This document shows positions 17,445-26,284 of a DNA stretch of 64,000 nucleotides, in pieces; position 1 is the stretch's first letter, and each line of letters starts with the position of its first letter. The stretch covers positions 310,001 through 374,000 of the forward strand of contig NZ_BMUI01000003.1 of assembly GCF_014650115.1 (NCBI RefSeq), given 5' to 3'. The notes under the pieces were generated by a model, which did not search any database, was not told where the DNA came from, and was given only the letters and a program-made list of their open reading frames with translations. The position numbers and the translations under genes were made by a program. The DNA comes from Streptomyces olivaceoviridis (GTDB taxonomy: Bacteria > Actinomycetota > Actinomycetes > Streptomycetales > Streptomycetaceae).

Positions 17445-18629
17445 CCGGCCGGTCCGTCTCTCGCCCCACCAGCCGACCGCCGTCAGCAGCAGGGTGAGGG
17501 CCACCCCGGCCAGGATCGCCGTGGAGGGCGCGGTGCGCGGCAGCAGGGCGCCCGCGAGCGAACCGGTCGCCGCGTAACCGGCGCCCACGGCGGCGTACAT
17601 GACCGAGTAGCCGGCGGCCAGGACGCGCGGCGGGAGCACCTCGCGCAGGGACAGGTTCCGGGTGAGCATCGCGCCGGACTGGAGCAGCCCGGCCACGGCC
17701 AGTGCCGCCGCGATGCCCGGCGTGCCGGGTATCAGGGCGACCGCGGCGACCGCGGCCGACATGCCGGTCATCAGGACCGCGCTGCGGGTGCGGAGCAGCC
17801 CCGGCCAGGACCGCAGGCCGTACAGGAAGGCGCCGACGGCGGAGGCCGCCGCCATCACCGTGAGCAGCGGGCCCGCCCAGCCGACGCCGATGCCGCGCTG
17901 TTCGAGCAGGGCGGGCAGGACCAGTTCGGCGAGGGCCAGCAGGGACAGACTGGCCGCGCCCGTGACGTACACCGGCCAGGCCCGGGCCAGCAGGCGCTGC
18001 TTCGACGCGCCCCCGCCGTCCCGGCCGCCGCTCTCGGCCGGACCGCCGGGCCCGTCCGCCGCCCAGCCGGCCGGGAGCAGCCACAGGCCCGCGGCGGACG
18101 ACGCCATCAGGGCGGCGGCGAGCAGCGGCGGGAGGCGGGGGTCGGCGCCGAGGGCGAGCCCCGTGACGGTGGCCGGGGAGACGGCCCAGACGCCGAACGT
18201 GAGCACCGACTCGGCGGACAGCGCCTGGGCCGCCGCGCGCGCCGGCACCAGGGAGGTGAGCCACGCGCGCAGCCCGCCGGGCGCGGCGGCGGGCCCGGCC
18301 CCGGCGAGGAACGCGAAGGCGGTGAGCGGCGCGGCGGGCGCGCCGGGGAACGCGCCGAGGCCCGCGAATCCGACGGCACCGGCGACGAGTCCGGCGGCCA
18401 GGTGCGGGCGGGCCCGCCGGGGGTCCAGGCGCGTGCCGAGCACGGGGGCGCCGACGATCTCGCCGATGACGTAGGCGGCGGCGAGGGCCGCGCCCAGGGA
18501 GTAGCCGCCGGGGCGCTCGCGGACCAGGAAGACCAGGGCCAGCGGGGCCATGGCCACCGGCATGCGGGCGCCGACGGCCACCAGGGCCCAGGTCAGGACC
18601 CGCCGGGAGACGACATCGCGGTAGCTCAT
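17349..18629 (-). CDS. MFS-type efflux transporter
   Basis: 426 residues, about 12 hydrophobic segments (ALVAVGARMPVAMAPLALVFLV; AAAYVIGEIVGAPVLGTRLDPRRARPHL, the latter containing the segment 2-3 loop). No substrate-specific motif is recognised; drug or metabolite export is the usual guess. The hydrophilic tail (GGERRTGRSAPGADAVLPLG) overlaps the end of the GlxA-type gene in the opposite strand, so the true end of the tail is biologically unimportant or recently extended. Start MSYRDVVSRR. Confidence 0.82.
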   Translation of the reverse strand: MSYRDVVSRRVLTWALVAVGARMPVAMAPLALVFLVRERPGGYSLGAALAAAYVIGEIVGAPVLGTRLDPRRARPHLAAGLVAGAVGFAGLGAFPGAPAAPLTAFAFLAGAGPAAAPGGLRAWLTSLVPARAAAQALSAESVLTFGVWAVSPATVTGLALGADPRLPPLLAAALMASSAAGLWLLPAGWAADGPGGPAESGGRDGGGASKQRLLARAWPVYVTGAASLSLLALAELVLPALLEQRGIGVGWAGPLLTVMAAASAVGAFLYGLRSWPGLLRTRSAVLMTGMSAAVAAVALIPGTPGIAAALAVAGLLQSGAMLTRNLSLREVLPPRVLAAGYSVMYAAVGAGYAATGSLAGALLPRTAPSTAILAGVALTLLLTAVGWWGERRTGRSAPGADAVLPLGAAGAEGAPVGGGRDPEGGL

Positions 18630-18726
18630 GCCTCGACGGTAGGGGCCCCCACCGACAACCGCCGCCCCCTTGCCCCGAGCCTGTGGACAACTTCGGCCGG
18701 GGCATCTGACGGGGGCTCACACGGGG

Positions 18727-19776
18727 TCAGAACGTCAGCACCGCCCGCGCCACCCGGCCGGCCTCCGCCTGGGCCCGTGCCTTCTCGAAGTCCTCCACCG
18801 GATGGACCGCCGTCACCAGCTCGTCCAGCATCAGCCGCCCCTGGCGGTACAGCTCGGCGTACAGCGCGATGTCCCGCTGGGGGCGCGAGGAGCCGTACCG
18901 GCAGCCGAGGACCGACTTGTCCAGGTAGAGGGAGGAGACGAGGAAGGACGCCTCGGCCGTGGCCGGGGGCACGCCGAGCAGGACCGCCTGTCCGCCCCGG
19001 TCGAGCAGGTCGACGGCCTGGCGGATCAGCTCCACCCGGCCCACGCACTCGAAGACGTGGTCGGCCCCCGTGGGCAGCAGGTCCCGCACGCCGTCCGCCG
19101 AGGTCAGGAAGTCGGTGGCGCCGAACTGCCGGGCCACCGCCTCCTTGGCGGGATTGGCGTCGACGGCCACGACGGCGAGGGCGCCCGCGAGCCGCGCCCC
19201 CTGGAGGACGTTCAGCCCGATCCCGCCCGTGCCGATGACGACCACGCTGTCCCCCTGGTCCACCCGCGCCCGGTTCAGGACCGCGCCGACCCCGGTGAGC
19301 ACCCCGCACCCGATCAGCGCGGCGGAGGTCAGCGGGATGTCCCGGGGGATGCGCACGGCCTGCACGGCCTTGACGACCGTGCGTTCCGCGAAGGCCGAGT
19401 TGGCGGCGAACTGGTGCACCGGGCCCGTGCCCCGTGTGAACGGCTTCGCCGGGCGCCCGATGGCCCGCCGGCACATGGTCGGCCGCCCCCGGTCGCAATC
19501 CGCGCACGTCCCGCAGTGGGCGAGCGTGGACAGGGCCACATGGTCACCGGGCGCGACATGGGTGACGCCCACCCCCACCGCCTCCACGATCCCGGCGCCC
19601 TCATGGCCCAGCACCACCGGTACCGGGAACGGGATGGTGCCGTCCACCACCGACAGATCGCTGTGGCACAGCCCGGCCGCCGCGATGGCGACCAGCACCT
19701 CGCCGGGGCCCGGCTGCCGTACCGTCAGATCGTCGACGACCTGGACCCGCCTGCCGTCGAACACCACACCCCGCAT
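18727..19776 (-). CDS. Zinc-dependent alcohol dehydrogenase (MDR family)
   Basis: 349 residues. Catalytic zinc ligands in AAAGLCHSDLS and LGHEGAGIVEAVG; structural zinc cysteines CGTCADCDRGRPTMC; NAD motif VVVIGTGGIGLNVLQGARL at about residue 190. It oxidises an alcohol or reduces an aldehyde with NAD(H) (possibly with another carrier). It is the last gene of the SDR - acyl-CoA dehydrogenase - alcohol dehydrogenase operon; its ATG shares one base with the preceding stop (TGATG). Together they could process a hydroxylated acyl-CoA substrate or the alcohol that enters the pathway. Confidence 0.88.
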   Translation of the reverse strand: MRGVVFDGRRVQVVDDLTVRQPGPGEVLVAIAAAGLCHSDLSVVDGTIPFPVPVVLGHEGAGIVEAVGVGVTHVAPGDHVALSTLAHCGTCADCDRGRPTMCRRAIGRPAKPFTRGTGPVHQFAANSAFAERTVVKAVQAVRIPRDIPLTSAALIGCGVLTGVGAVLNRARVDQGDSVVVIGTGGIGLNVLQGARLAGALAVVAVDANPAKEAVARQFGATDFLTSADGVRDLLPTGADHVFECVGRVELIRQAVDLLDRGGQAVLLGVPPATAEASFLVSSLYLDKSVLGCRYGSSRPQRDIALYAELYRQGRLMLDELVTAVHPVEDFEKARAQAEAGRVARAVLTF

Positions 19777-20924
19777 CACACGTCCCCCTTCGGCTCACCC
19801 GGCAGACCGAGCACGCGCTCGGCGACGATCGTGCGCTGGATCTGGTCCGAGCCGCCGTAGAGGGTGTCGGCCCGGGAGAACAGGAACAGGTGCTGGTCCG
19901 CGTCGAGCGCGTACGGCGAGACCGGCGACCAGTCCGTGGGGCCCACGGCCGCCGCCGCGCCCCTGACCTGGACGGCGAGCTCGCCCAGCCGCTGGTGCCA
20001 GTTCGCCCACAGCAGTTTGGCCACGCTGGACGCGCCCGGGTCGGCGGAGCCGCCGAGGGTGCGCAGGGCGTTCCAGCGCATGGCGCGCAGCTCGGCCCAC
20101 TGGCGGACGAGCCGGGCGCGCAGCACCGGATCGCGTACGGCCCCGGTCTCCACGGCAGCCGCGACGACCCCCGCCAGCTCCTGGGCGAAGCCGATCTGCT
20201 GGGCCAGCGTGGAGACCCCGCGCTCGAATCCGAGCAGGCTCATCGCCACCCGCCAGCCCTGTCCCTCTCCCCCGACGACGTGCTCCACGCGCGCGCGTGC
20301 CCCGTCGAAGAAGACCTCGTTGAAGTCGCTGGTGCCGGTGAGCTGCCGGATGGGGCGGACCTCGACGCGGCCGGGCTGGTCCATGGGCACGAGCAGGAAG
20401 CTGAGGCCGTGGTGGCGGCGGGCGTCCGGGTCGGTCCGGGCCAGCACGAAGCACCAGTCGGCCTCGTGGGCGAGCGAGGTCCAGATCTTCTGCCCGCTGA
20501 TCCGGTACGACGTCCCGTCCCGCACCGCCGCCGTGCGCACCGCGGCGAGGTCGGAGCCGGCACCGGGTTCGCTGTATCCCTGGCACCAGAGTTCCTCTCC
20601 GGCGGCGACCGGCGGCAGGAAGCGGTTCTTCTGCTCCTCGTCGCCGTGGGCGAGGAGGGTGGGGGCGAGCAGGTTCTCCCCGATGTGCCCGGAGCGCGGG
20701 GGCGCGGCCGACCGGGCGTACTCCTCGGCCCACACGACCTGTTGGGTGAGGGGCACGGTCCGGTTGCCGTACCCCGCCTCCGCCCAGCCGAGCCCGATCC
20801 AGCCGGCGGCACCGAGGGTCCTCTCCCAAGCACGCCTCGTCGTCGAGGCGTGGGTGTGCTCACCCAGCCAGCCCCGCACCTCGGCACGGAACGCCTCGTC
20901 CTCATCGCTGAACCCGAACTCCAT
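19776..20924 (-). CDS. Acyl-CoA dehydrogenase
   Basis: 382 residues. FAD/substrate motif WCQGYSEPGAGSDLAAVRTAA at about 115-135, KIWTSLAHEADW, and C-domain ending GGSDQIQRTIVAERVLGLPGEP. This variant resembles the FadE26/FadE29-type catalytic subunits of heteromeric steroid acyl-CoA dehydrogenases. The ATG giving MEFGFSDEDEAF is preferred because AGAGG lies 8 bases before it; the GTG two codons earlier is too close to that site. Middle gene of the operon under sites 6-7. Confidence 0.86.
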   Translation of the reverse strand: MEFGFSDEDEAFRAEVRGWLGEHTHASTTRRAWERTLGAAGWIGLGWAEAGYGNRTVPLTQQVVWAEEYARSAAPPRSGHIGENLLAPTLLAHGDEEQKNRFLPPVAAGEELWCQGYSEPGAGSDLAAVRTAAVRDGTSYRISGQKIWTSLAHEADWCFVLARTDPDARRHHGLSFLLVPMDQPGRVEVRPIRQLTGTSDFNEVFFDGARARVEHVVGGEGQGWRVAMSLLGFERGVSTLAQQIGFAQELAGVVAAAVETGAVRDPVLRARLVRQWAELRAMRWNALRTLGGSADPGASSVAKLLWANWHQRLGELAVQVRGAAAAVGPTDWSPVSPYALDADQHLFLFSRADTLYGGSDQIQRTIVAERVLGLPGEPKGDV

Positions 20925-20997
20925 GTCCACCGCCTCTGATCGGTGACCGGCGCCGGTGTCGGCCGGGTGCCGGCCCGCCGCGCGAGCTCCCCCCGGG

Positions 20998-21915
20998 CTA
21001 CCGGGCGTTGGGCCGGGACGCCGCCCGCGCCGCCTCCTCCATCGCCGCGAGCTCGGAGAGCATCGGCATCGGATCCGTCCCCACCGACCCCGGCAGTACC
21101 TCGGCGATCCGCTCGGGCGTCCAGCCGGACCCCTCGGCGTAGACGGAACGCAGTTCCCTCGGCTGGGCCCACACCGCGATCTTCGCCCCGGCGACCGTGT
21201 ACACCTGCCCGGTGACGCCCTGCGCGGCGGCCCGCTCGGACAGCAGGTACACCACCAGCGCGGCCACGTCCTCCGGCTCGCCGATCTCCGCCAGCCGCAC
21301 CGGCACGTTCGCCGACATCCGCGTACGCGCCACCGGTGCCACCGCGTTCGCGGTCACCCCGTACTTGTGCAGGCCGAGCGCGGCGCTGCGCACGAGGGAG
21401 ATGATCCCGCCCTTGGCCGCGCTGTAGTTGGCCTGCGCGACGGAGCCCTGGTGGTTGCCGCTGGTGAAGCCGATGAGGGTGCCGGAGCGCTGCCGGCGCA
21501 TGACGGCGGAGGCGGCCCGGAACACGGTGAACGTGCCCTTCAGATGGGTGGCGACGACCGGGTCCCACTCCTCCTCGGTCATGTTGAACAGCATCCGCTC
21601 CCGCAGGATGCCGGCCACGCACACGACCCCGTCGACGCGGCCGTACGTCTCCACCGCCGTGTCCACGACCCGCTGTCCGCCCGCCATGGCGGAGATGTCG
21701 TCGGCGACCGCGACGGCCTCGCCGCCCGCCGCCTCGATCTCCTTGACGACGGCCTCGGCGACCTCGCTGGTGGGCGAGGCGCCGTCCACGGCCACGCCGT
21801 AGTCGTTGACGACGACCTTCGCCCCCTCGGCCGCCGCGGCCAGCGCGACCGCCCGTCCGATCCCGCGCCCGGCACCCGTCACGGCGATGACCTTGCCGGC
21901 CAAGAAGTTCCCCAC
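20998..21915 (-). CDS. Short-chain dehydrogenase/reductase (MFE-2-like)
   Basis: 305 residues. NAD motif VTGAGRGIGRAVALAAAAEGA at residue 13, catalytic Ser in IGFTSGNHQGS and YSAAKGG (Tyr/Lys). The long C-terminal tail (about residues 235-305) and the sequence NDYGVAVDGASPTSEVAEAVV resemble the 3-hydroxyacyl-CoA dehydrogenase part of multifunctional enzyme 2. It would oxidise a 3-hydroxyacyl-CoA in beta-oxidation. GTG start after GGAAGGGG. First gene of a three-gene unit, divergent from the cyclase gene; both share tandem operators. Confidence 0.86.
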   Translation of the reverse strand: MGNFLAGKVIAVTGAGRGIGRAVALAAAAEGAKVVVNDYGVAVDGASPTSEVAEAVVKEIEAAGGEAVAVADDISAMAGGQRVVDTAVETYGRVDGVVCVAGILRERMLFNMTEEEWDPVVATHLKGTFTVFRAASAVMRRQRSGTLIGFTSGNHQGSVAQANYSAAKGGIISLVRSAALGLHKYGVTANAVAPVARTRMSANVPVRLAEIGEPEDVAALVVYLLSERAAAQGVTGQVYTVAGAKIAVWAQPRELRSVYAEGSGWTPERIAEVLPGSVGTDPMPMLSELAAMEEAARAASRPNAR

Positions 21916-21937
21916 GCCCGGCCCCTTCCCGCAGTTT

Positions 21938-21970
21938 CTGACGCGTCGTTAGATTTGACGGCGCGTTAGA
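21938..21970. promoter_or_regulatory. Tandem operators of the acyl-CoA regulon (sites 6 and 7)
   Basis: TGACGCGTCGTTA (21939-21951) and TGACGGCGCGTTA (21956-21968), centres 17 bases apart, each followed by GA. They lie between the divergent SDR and cyclase genes. Confidence 0.62.
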
Positions 21971-22018
21971 TTCTATGGCCCGCCGACCGCGCGGGCACAA
22001 GCCCCGGGGAGGCACCGG

Positions 22019-22945
22019 ATGGCACTGCCGAAGGAGTTCCACACGATCGCGGGGCGCGTGAACAACTGGGGACGCTGGGGCGCCGACGACGAGATCGGCA
22101 CCCTGAACCTGATCACGGACGACGTCGTGCGGGAGGCCGCCCGCGAGGTGCGCACCGGCCGCCGCGTCCCGCTCGCCCTCCCCCTGGCGCAGGACGGTGT
22201 GCAGACGGGGATGATCGCCGGCCGGGTCAATCCGCTGCACGCGATGGTGCAGCTCAACCAGGAGCTGTTCGGGCCGGGCACGGTGGCGTGCAGCGACGAC
22301 GCGGTGACCATGGGGCTCCAGGCCGGCACCCACTGGGACGCGCTGACCCATGTCTCGCACTCGGGGAGGCTCTACAACGGCCGCCCCGCGCACACGGTCA
22401 CCGCGCACGGCGGTGCCGAGTTCAGCGGGATCGACAAGGTGCGGCACCTCGTCTCGCGCGGGGTGCTGCTGGACGTGGCACGCGCGCGGGGCGTGGACCG
22501 GCTGCCGGGGGGCCACGCGGTCACCCCCGAGGACCTGGAGGCGGCCGAGGAGCTCGCCGGTACGCGCGCGCGTGCCGGTGACATCGTGCTCGTACGGACC
22601 GGACAGGTGCGGGTGTACCTGTCCGGGGACAAGCACGGCTACGGCTATCCGTCGCCGGGGCTCTCGGTGCGCTGCCCGGAGTGGTTCCACGCGCGCGATG
22701 TGGCGGCGGTCGCGAACGACACGCTCACGTTCGAGGTCTTCCCGCCCGAGATCGAGGACCTGTGGCTGCCCGTGCACGCGCTGCACCTGGTGGAGATGGG
22801 GATGCTCCAGGGCCAGAACTGGAATCTCGAAGAGTTGTCCACAGCCTGTGGAGAAACGGGCCGGTACACGTTCCTGCTGTCGGCGATGCCCGAGCCGTTC
22901 GTGGGCGCGACGGGGACACCGGTGGCCCCGGTGGCGATCCTGTGA
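22019..22945 (+). CDS. Cyclase-family metal hydrolase (kynurenine formamidase-like)
   Basis: 308 residues. Metal-binding motif GTHWDALTHVSH (HxxxD...H) at about residues 104-115, flanked by GRWGADDEIGTLNLITDDVV and later ARAGDIVLVRTGQVRVYLSGD. The family hydrolyses amides, lactones or cyclic intermediates; ring cleavage of an alicyclic CoA-pathway intermediate is plausible but unproved. Start ATG after GGGGAGGCACCGG. It shares the operators with the SDR operon, so it belongs to the same regulon. Confidence 0.84.
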   Translation: MALPKEFHTIAGRVNNWGRWGADDEIGTLNLITDDVVREAAREVRTGRRVPLALPLAQDGVQTGMIAGRVNPLHAMVQLNQELFGPGTVACSDDAVTMGLQAGTHWDALTHVSHSGRLYNGRPAHTVTAHGGAEFSGIDKVRHLVSRGVLLDVARARGVDRLPGGHAVTPEDLEAAEELAGTRARAGDIVLVRTGQVRVYLSGDKHGYGYPSPGLSVRCPEWFHARDVAAVANDTLTFEVFPPEIEDLWLPVHALHLVEMGMLQGQNWNLEELSTACGETGRYTFLLSAMPEPFVGATGTPVAPVAIL

Positions 22946-23207
22946 GCGACGGCGGCGGCGCGTCCGCGGTCGGCGGCGCGCGCCTCCCCCACCGTCACGC
23001 GCACGCGCCGCCGTCCGATACGACCCGCACTCGGCGAGGACCACCGTCGTCCCGGGCCCTCGCCGTCCCCTCGCGGCGGACCGACGCACCCCAGCCTGAT
23101 CAGGCACCCAGGGAACGTCAACGCCGGTACGGACCCGTGTTGCGGCAGCCCCGCTCACAGCACCCGCGCACGGGCGCACCCCCCCGGCGCACCACCGCTC
23201 GGGGCCG

Positions 23208-23696
23208 CTACACCGCTTCGAAGGCGAGACCCTCGTACGCGGACAGTCCGCCCCCGCACGCCAGCGCGGCGCTCTGCCGGGGCTGTGAACAGCGGTCCAG
23301 TTCGCACCAGATGCTCTTGCCGGCGCCCTCGGGGCTCCAGCCCCAGCGGTCGGCGAGGCAGTCCACGAGGGCCAGACCCCGGCCGCCGGTGGCGTCGTCG
23401 TCGGCGCAGCGGGGCACGGGCGCGCGCGAGCTGCGGTCGGTCACCTCGACCCGCACCGTGGCCGACGGGCACTTCTCGGCCGCCGGACCCGGCAGACACA
23501 GCCGCAGCACGGCCGGCCGGCCGGTGTGCACCACGGCATTGGTCACCAGCTCGGAGACGAGCAGGATCAGGGTCTCGGCCAGCGGCTCGTCGGCCGTTAT
23601 CCCCGATCCCGCGAGCCGCGAGCGGGCCCACCTCCTCGCCCGTCCCACCTCCGCGGGGTCGGGCCGGATCTCCAGCTGCACTTGAAGCACCTGCAC
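23208..23696 (-). CDS. HATPase_c regulatory kinase (anti-sigma-factor type, RsbW/SpoIIAB-like)
   Basis: 162 residues. N box ETLILLVSELVTNAVVHTGRP (Glu/Asn, residues about 41-61), then VRVEVTDRSSRAPVPRCADDDATGGRGLALVDCLADRWGW with the G1/G2 ATP lid, and a short Cys-containing tail. Streptomyces encode many of these small ATPases; some bind sigma factors or STAS antagonists, most are uncharacterised. The STAS gene at 29815 is not adjacent. GTG start directly behind a small hydrophobic reading frame whose stop is 3 bases before. Confidence 0.85.
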   Translation of the reverse strand: MQVLQVQLEIRPDPAEVGRARRWARSRLAGSGITADEPLAETLILLVSELVTNAVVHTGRPAVLRLCLPGPAAEKCPSATVRVEVTDRSSRAPVPRCADDDATGGRGLALVDCLADRWGWSPEGAGKSIWCELDRCSQPRQSAALACGGGLSAYEGLAFEAV

Positions 23697-23699
23697 CGC

Positions 23700-23834
23700 T
23701 CACACCATCCGAACCGGCGGATCCATGACCCCGCGCCCACCGCGCGCCGCGGTCTCAGCCGCGGCGGCGATCACGAGGGCCACGATCCCAGCCATTTTCT
23801 GCATGGCCAGAACAACGGCCAGAGCAAGGGTCAC
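23700..23834 (-). CDS. Possible small hydrophobic protein coupled to the HATPase gene
   Basis: 44 codons from GTG, 9 bases after GGAG; sequence begins VTLALAVVLAMQKMAGIVAL, giving one probable membrane helix, then a charged tail RGGRGVMDPPVRMV. The stop codon lies 3 bases before the GTG of the HATPase gene, so translation would be coupled. Support is limited to ribosome site, hydrophobic character and tight spacing; it may be only a leader. Confidence 0.35.
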   Translation of the reverse strand: MTLALAVVLAMQKMAGIVALVIAAAAETAARGGRGVMDPPVRMV

Positions 23835-23852
23835 GGACCGTGACTCCCTTGC
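23824..23852. promoter_or_regulatory. Long dyad around the start of the small hydrophobic frame
   Basis: GCAAGGG-TCACGG-A-CCGTGA-CT-CCCTTGC: a perfect inner 13-bp palindrome and 7-bp outer arms. It overlaps the ribosome site and GTG of the small frame and could be an operator or an RNA hairpin that hides the start. Confidence 0.5.
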
Positions 23853-24229
23853 GAGACAGCATGGTTGACGTACAGTCACCCCAACAAGCGCTTCGGGCAT
23901 ATTCCCGCGCGAAGGAGTACGCGTAGGGCATACTGTGCGACGCTCGTGCCGGGGAGTCGAACAGACGGGGACAACGGGCCTGACGGCCCCGCGAGCTGCG
24001 GCGCGCACCGCGCGACCCGGCACTGCCCCAGGGGCACCGCCGGCCCGGCTCGTCCGCGCAGCCACTCGCATCTCACACAAGGTACCCGAGCGGACACCGA
24101 CTCCGGGCCGTGACGAGTCCCGGGAAGGACACAACCCGGTATCAACGCTCTGTGACGCCGACAGGCCACCATCCGCAACATCGTGGGCCATGGCTTCCGG
24201 AGTACGGCGGCCGGGAAACCACCGGCGGC
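23853..24229. other. Intergenic region, 377 bases
   Basis: Between the HATPase unit and the end of the next acyl-CoA dehydrogenase gene, both on the minus strand, so it should hold the HATPase promoter. The part near 23855-23945 is less GC-rich than its surroundings. I see no reading frame with coding character and no regulon dyad. Confidence 0.6.
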
Positions 24230-25096
24230 TCACCGCGCCAGCGCGGCGGCGAGCAGTTCCTCGCCCTCGGCGCTCCCCCCGGCGCGCCGCGCCCGCACCC
24301 ACGCCCGCTTCAGGTGCAGATGCACGTCGGCCTCCCAGGTGAACCCCATGCCGCCGTGCACCTGGAGGCAGTCGCGGGCCCCCCGCACGGCGGCCTCGTC
24401 GGCGAGCAGCCGGGCGGCGGCGATGTCGGCGGGGTCGGCCGTGACGGCGGCGGCGTAGACGGCGGCGCGTGCGGTCTCGGCCCGCACCAGCAGGTCCGCG
24501 CACAGATGCTGGACGGCCTGGAAGGCGCCGACGGGCCGCCCGAACTGCTCTCGGGTCCGGGCGTGTTGCACGGCCAGCTCGCACACCCGTCCGGCGGTGC
24601 CGAGCTGCTCGGCGGCCGTCAGCAGCACGGCGACGGGATCCGGGGGGCCGGGTGCGGGCACCCGGTGCAGCGGGGTGAGCGGGTCCACCGAACGCAGCGG
24701 TACGGCACCGGAGGCGTCCCCGTGGACGACGTCCGCCGCCTCCAGCCACTCCACCAGCCCGCCGTCGACGGCCGCCACGACCGTCTCCCCGCGCGCCGCG
24801 CCGGGCACACCGCCGGCCGCGAGATGCGTGGCCACCAGCGGGCCGGGCAGCAGGGCCCGCCCGGCCTCCTCGAAGGCCAGCACGGCCTCGGGCAGCCCCA
24901 GTCCGACCCCGCCGTCCGCCTCGGGCAGCCGCAGGGCGAAGAACCCGGCCTCCCCGAGGGTCCGCCACAGCGCCCGGTCGAGCCGGCCCGGCACGGCGAC
25001 GGCCGCGCGCAGCGCCTCCCGCCCGAAGCGGCGTTCCAGCAGGTCCCGCACACCCGCCCGCAGGGCCCGCTGGTCATCGGTGAGCCGGAAACGCAC
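24230..25096 (-). CDS. Acyl-CoA dehydrogenase, short (FadE28-like) subunit
   Basis: 288 residues, about 100 shorter than a classical acyl-CoA dehydrogenase; the middle beta domain is largely missing. It keeps MRFRLTDDQRALRAGVRDLL, REQFGRPVGAFQAVQHLCADLL and CLQVHGGMGFTWEADVHLHLKRA. This matches the alpha subunits of alpha2-beta2 acyl-CoA dehydrogenases of actinobacterial steroid degradation (FadE28, ChsE1), whose partner carries the rest of the active site. GTG start 4 bases after GGGGAGG. The partner is most likely the gene directly upstream, 25151-26284. Confidence 0.85.
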   Translation of the reverse strand: MRFRLTDDQRALRAGVRDLLERRFGREALRAAVAVPGRLDRALWRTLGEAGFFALRLPEADGGVGLGLPEAVLAFEEAGRALLPGPLVATHLAAGGVPGAARGETVVAAVDGGLVEWLEAADVVHGDASGAVPLRSVDPLTPLHRVPAPGPPDPVAVLLTAAEQLGTAGRVCELAVQHARTREQFGRPVGAFQAVQHLCADLLVRAETARAAVYAAAVTADPADIAAARLLADEAAVRGARDCLQVHGGMGFTWEADVHLHLKRAWVRARRAGGSAEGEELLAAALAR

Positions 25097-25150
25097 CGGA
25101 CCTCCCCTCCGCGCGGTCCGCGTGATCCTGTGTGGGCCGAGGACGCACGC

Positions 25151-26284
25151 TCACCTCCCCCTGGGCAGGCCGAGGATCCGCTCGGCCACGATGCCGCGCT
25201 GGATCTGCGAGGTCCCGGCGGCGATCGTGTACGACAGCGAGGACAGCCGGTCGAGCACCCAGGGGCGGTCCAGATCCAGGCAGTCGGGGCCGAGGACCTC
25301 GGCCGCGGCGTCGTACAGCTCCTGCCGGGCGTGCGAGTAGCGGAGCTTGAACACCGAGCCGCCGACGCCGGGCACCCCGCCGTTCGCCTCCGCCTCGCTC
25401 ACGTTCCACTGGGTCAGCCGCCACAGCGCGCGGAACTCCGCGTCCAGCCGGCCGAGCCGGCGCCGCAGCACCGGATCGTCCCAGCGGCCGTTCTCCCGTG
25501 CGGCGGACGCGAGTTCGCCCAGTACCCGGCGGCAGGCGACGACCTCGCCGACGAAGGCCGTACCGCGTTCGAAGGACAGGGTCACCATGGTCACGCGCCA
25601 GCCGTCGTTCTCCTCCCCGACCCGGTTGGCGACCGGCACCCGCACCTCGTCCAGGAACACCTCGGCGAACTCCGCCGACCCGGCGAGCGTGCGCAGCGGC
25701 CGTACGGTGACGCCTTCGGCGTCCATCGGCAGGGCCAGCCAGGTGATGCCACGGTGCCGGGGCGCGGCCGGGTCGGTGCGGACCAGCAGCTCGCACCAGT
25801 CGGCGACTTCCGCGTGCGAGGTCCAGATCTTGGACCCGGTCACCACGTAGTGGTCGCCGTCCCTGCGCGCGCGGGTGCGCAGGGACGCGAGGTCGGAGCC
25901 GGCGTCCGGCTCGCTGAACCCCTGGCACCACACCTGCTCGCCGCGCAGGATCGGCGGCAGCCAGCGGGCCCGCTGGTCGGCGGTGCCCTCGGCGGCGATC
26001 GTCGGTCCGGCGTGCAGCAGTCCGACGAAGTTGGCGCCCACGTAGGGCGCGCCCGCCCTCTCGGTCTCCTCCAGGAAGATCATCCGGACGGTCGGGGAGG
26101 CGTCCCAGTGCACGTCGGCGTACCCGGCGTCGTACAGCATCCGCTGCCAGCGCAGGTCGTAGGCGCGGCGGCCGGGCCAGTCGTCCGGGGACGGCCTGGC
26201 CGGCAGGGTGGGCAGCACCGCGGCGAGCCACGTCCGCAGCCGGGTCCGGAACTCCTCCTCCTCGGGTGTGCGGGAGAGGTCCAT
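25151..26284 (-). CDS. Acyl-CoA dehydrogenase, large (FadE29-like) subunit
   Basis: 377 residues. WCQGFSEPDAGSDLASLRTRA, KIWTSHAEVADWCELLVRTD and C-terminal SYTIAAGTSQIQRGIVAERILGLP are typical of the partner subunits that pair with short FadE28-type proteins. The start ATG overlaps the amidohydrolase stop (ATGA). Order in the operon: amidohydrolase, large subunit, short subunit. A heterotetramer acting on a bulky acyl-CoA is inferred from family precedent. Confidence 0.86.
   Translation of the reverse strand: MDLSRTPEEEEFRTRLRTWLAAVLPTLPARPSPDDWPGRRAYDLRWQRMLYDAGYADVHWDASPTVRMIFLEETERAGAPYVGANFVGLLHAGPTIAAEGTADQRARWLPPILRGEQVWCQGFSEPDAGSDLASLRTRARRDGDHYVVTGSKIWTSHAEVADWCELLVRTDPAAPRHRGITWLALPMDAEGVTVRPLRTLAGSAEFAEVFLDEVRVPVANRVGEENDGWRVTMVTLSFERGTAFVGEVVACRRVLGELASAARENGRWDDPVLRRRLGRLDAEFRALWRLTQWNVSEAEANGGVPGVGGSVFKLRYSHARQELYDAAAEVLGPDCLDLDRPWVLDRLSSLSYTIAAGTSQIQRGIVAERILGLPRGR

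Noticed and set aside
22948..23015. GACGGCGGCG / CGCCGCCGTC inverted repeat after the cyclase gene
   Set aside because: 48-base loop and simple GC composition; too weak for a terminator call.
20240..23179. 979-codon minus-strand frame
   Set aside because: Runs through four genuine genes in another frame, Arg/Gly-rich, no recognisable fold.
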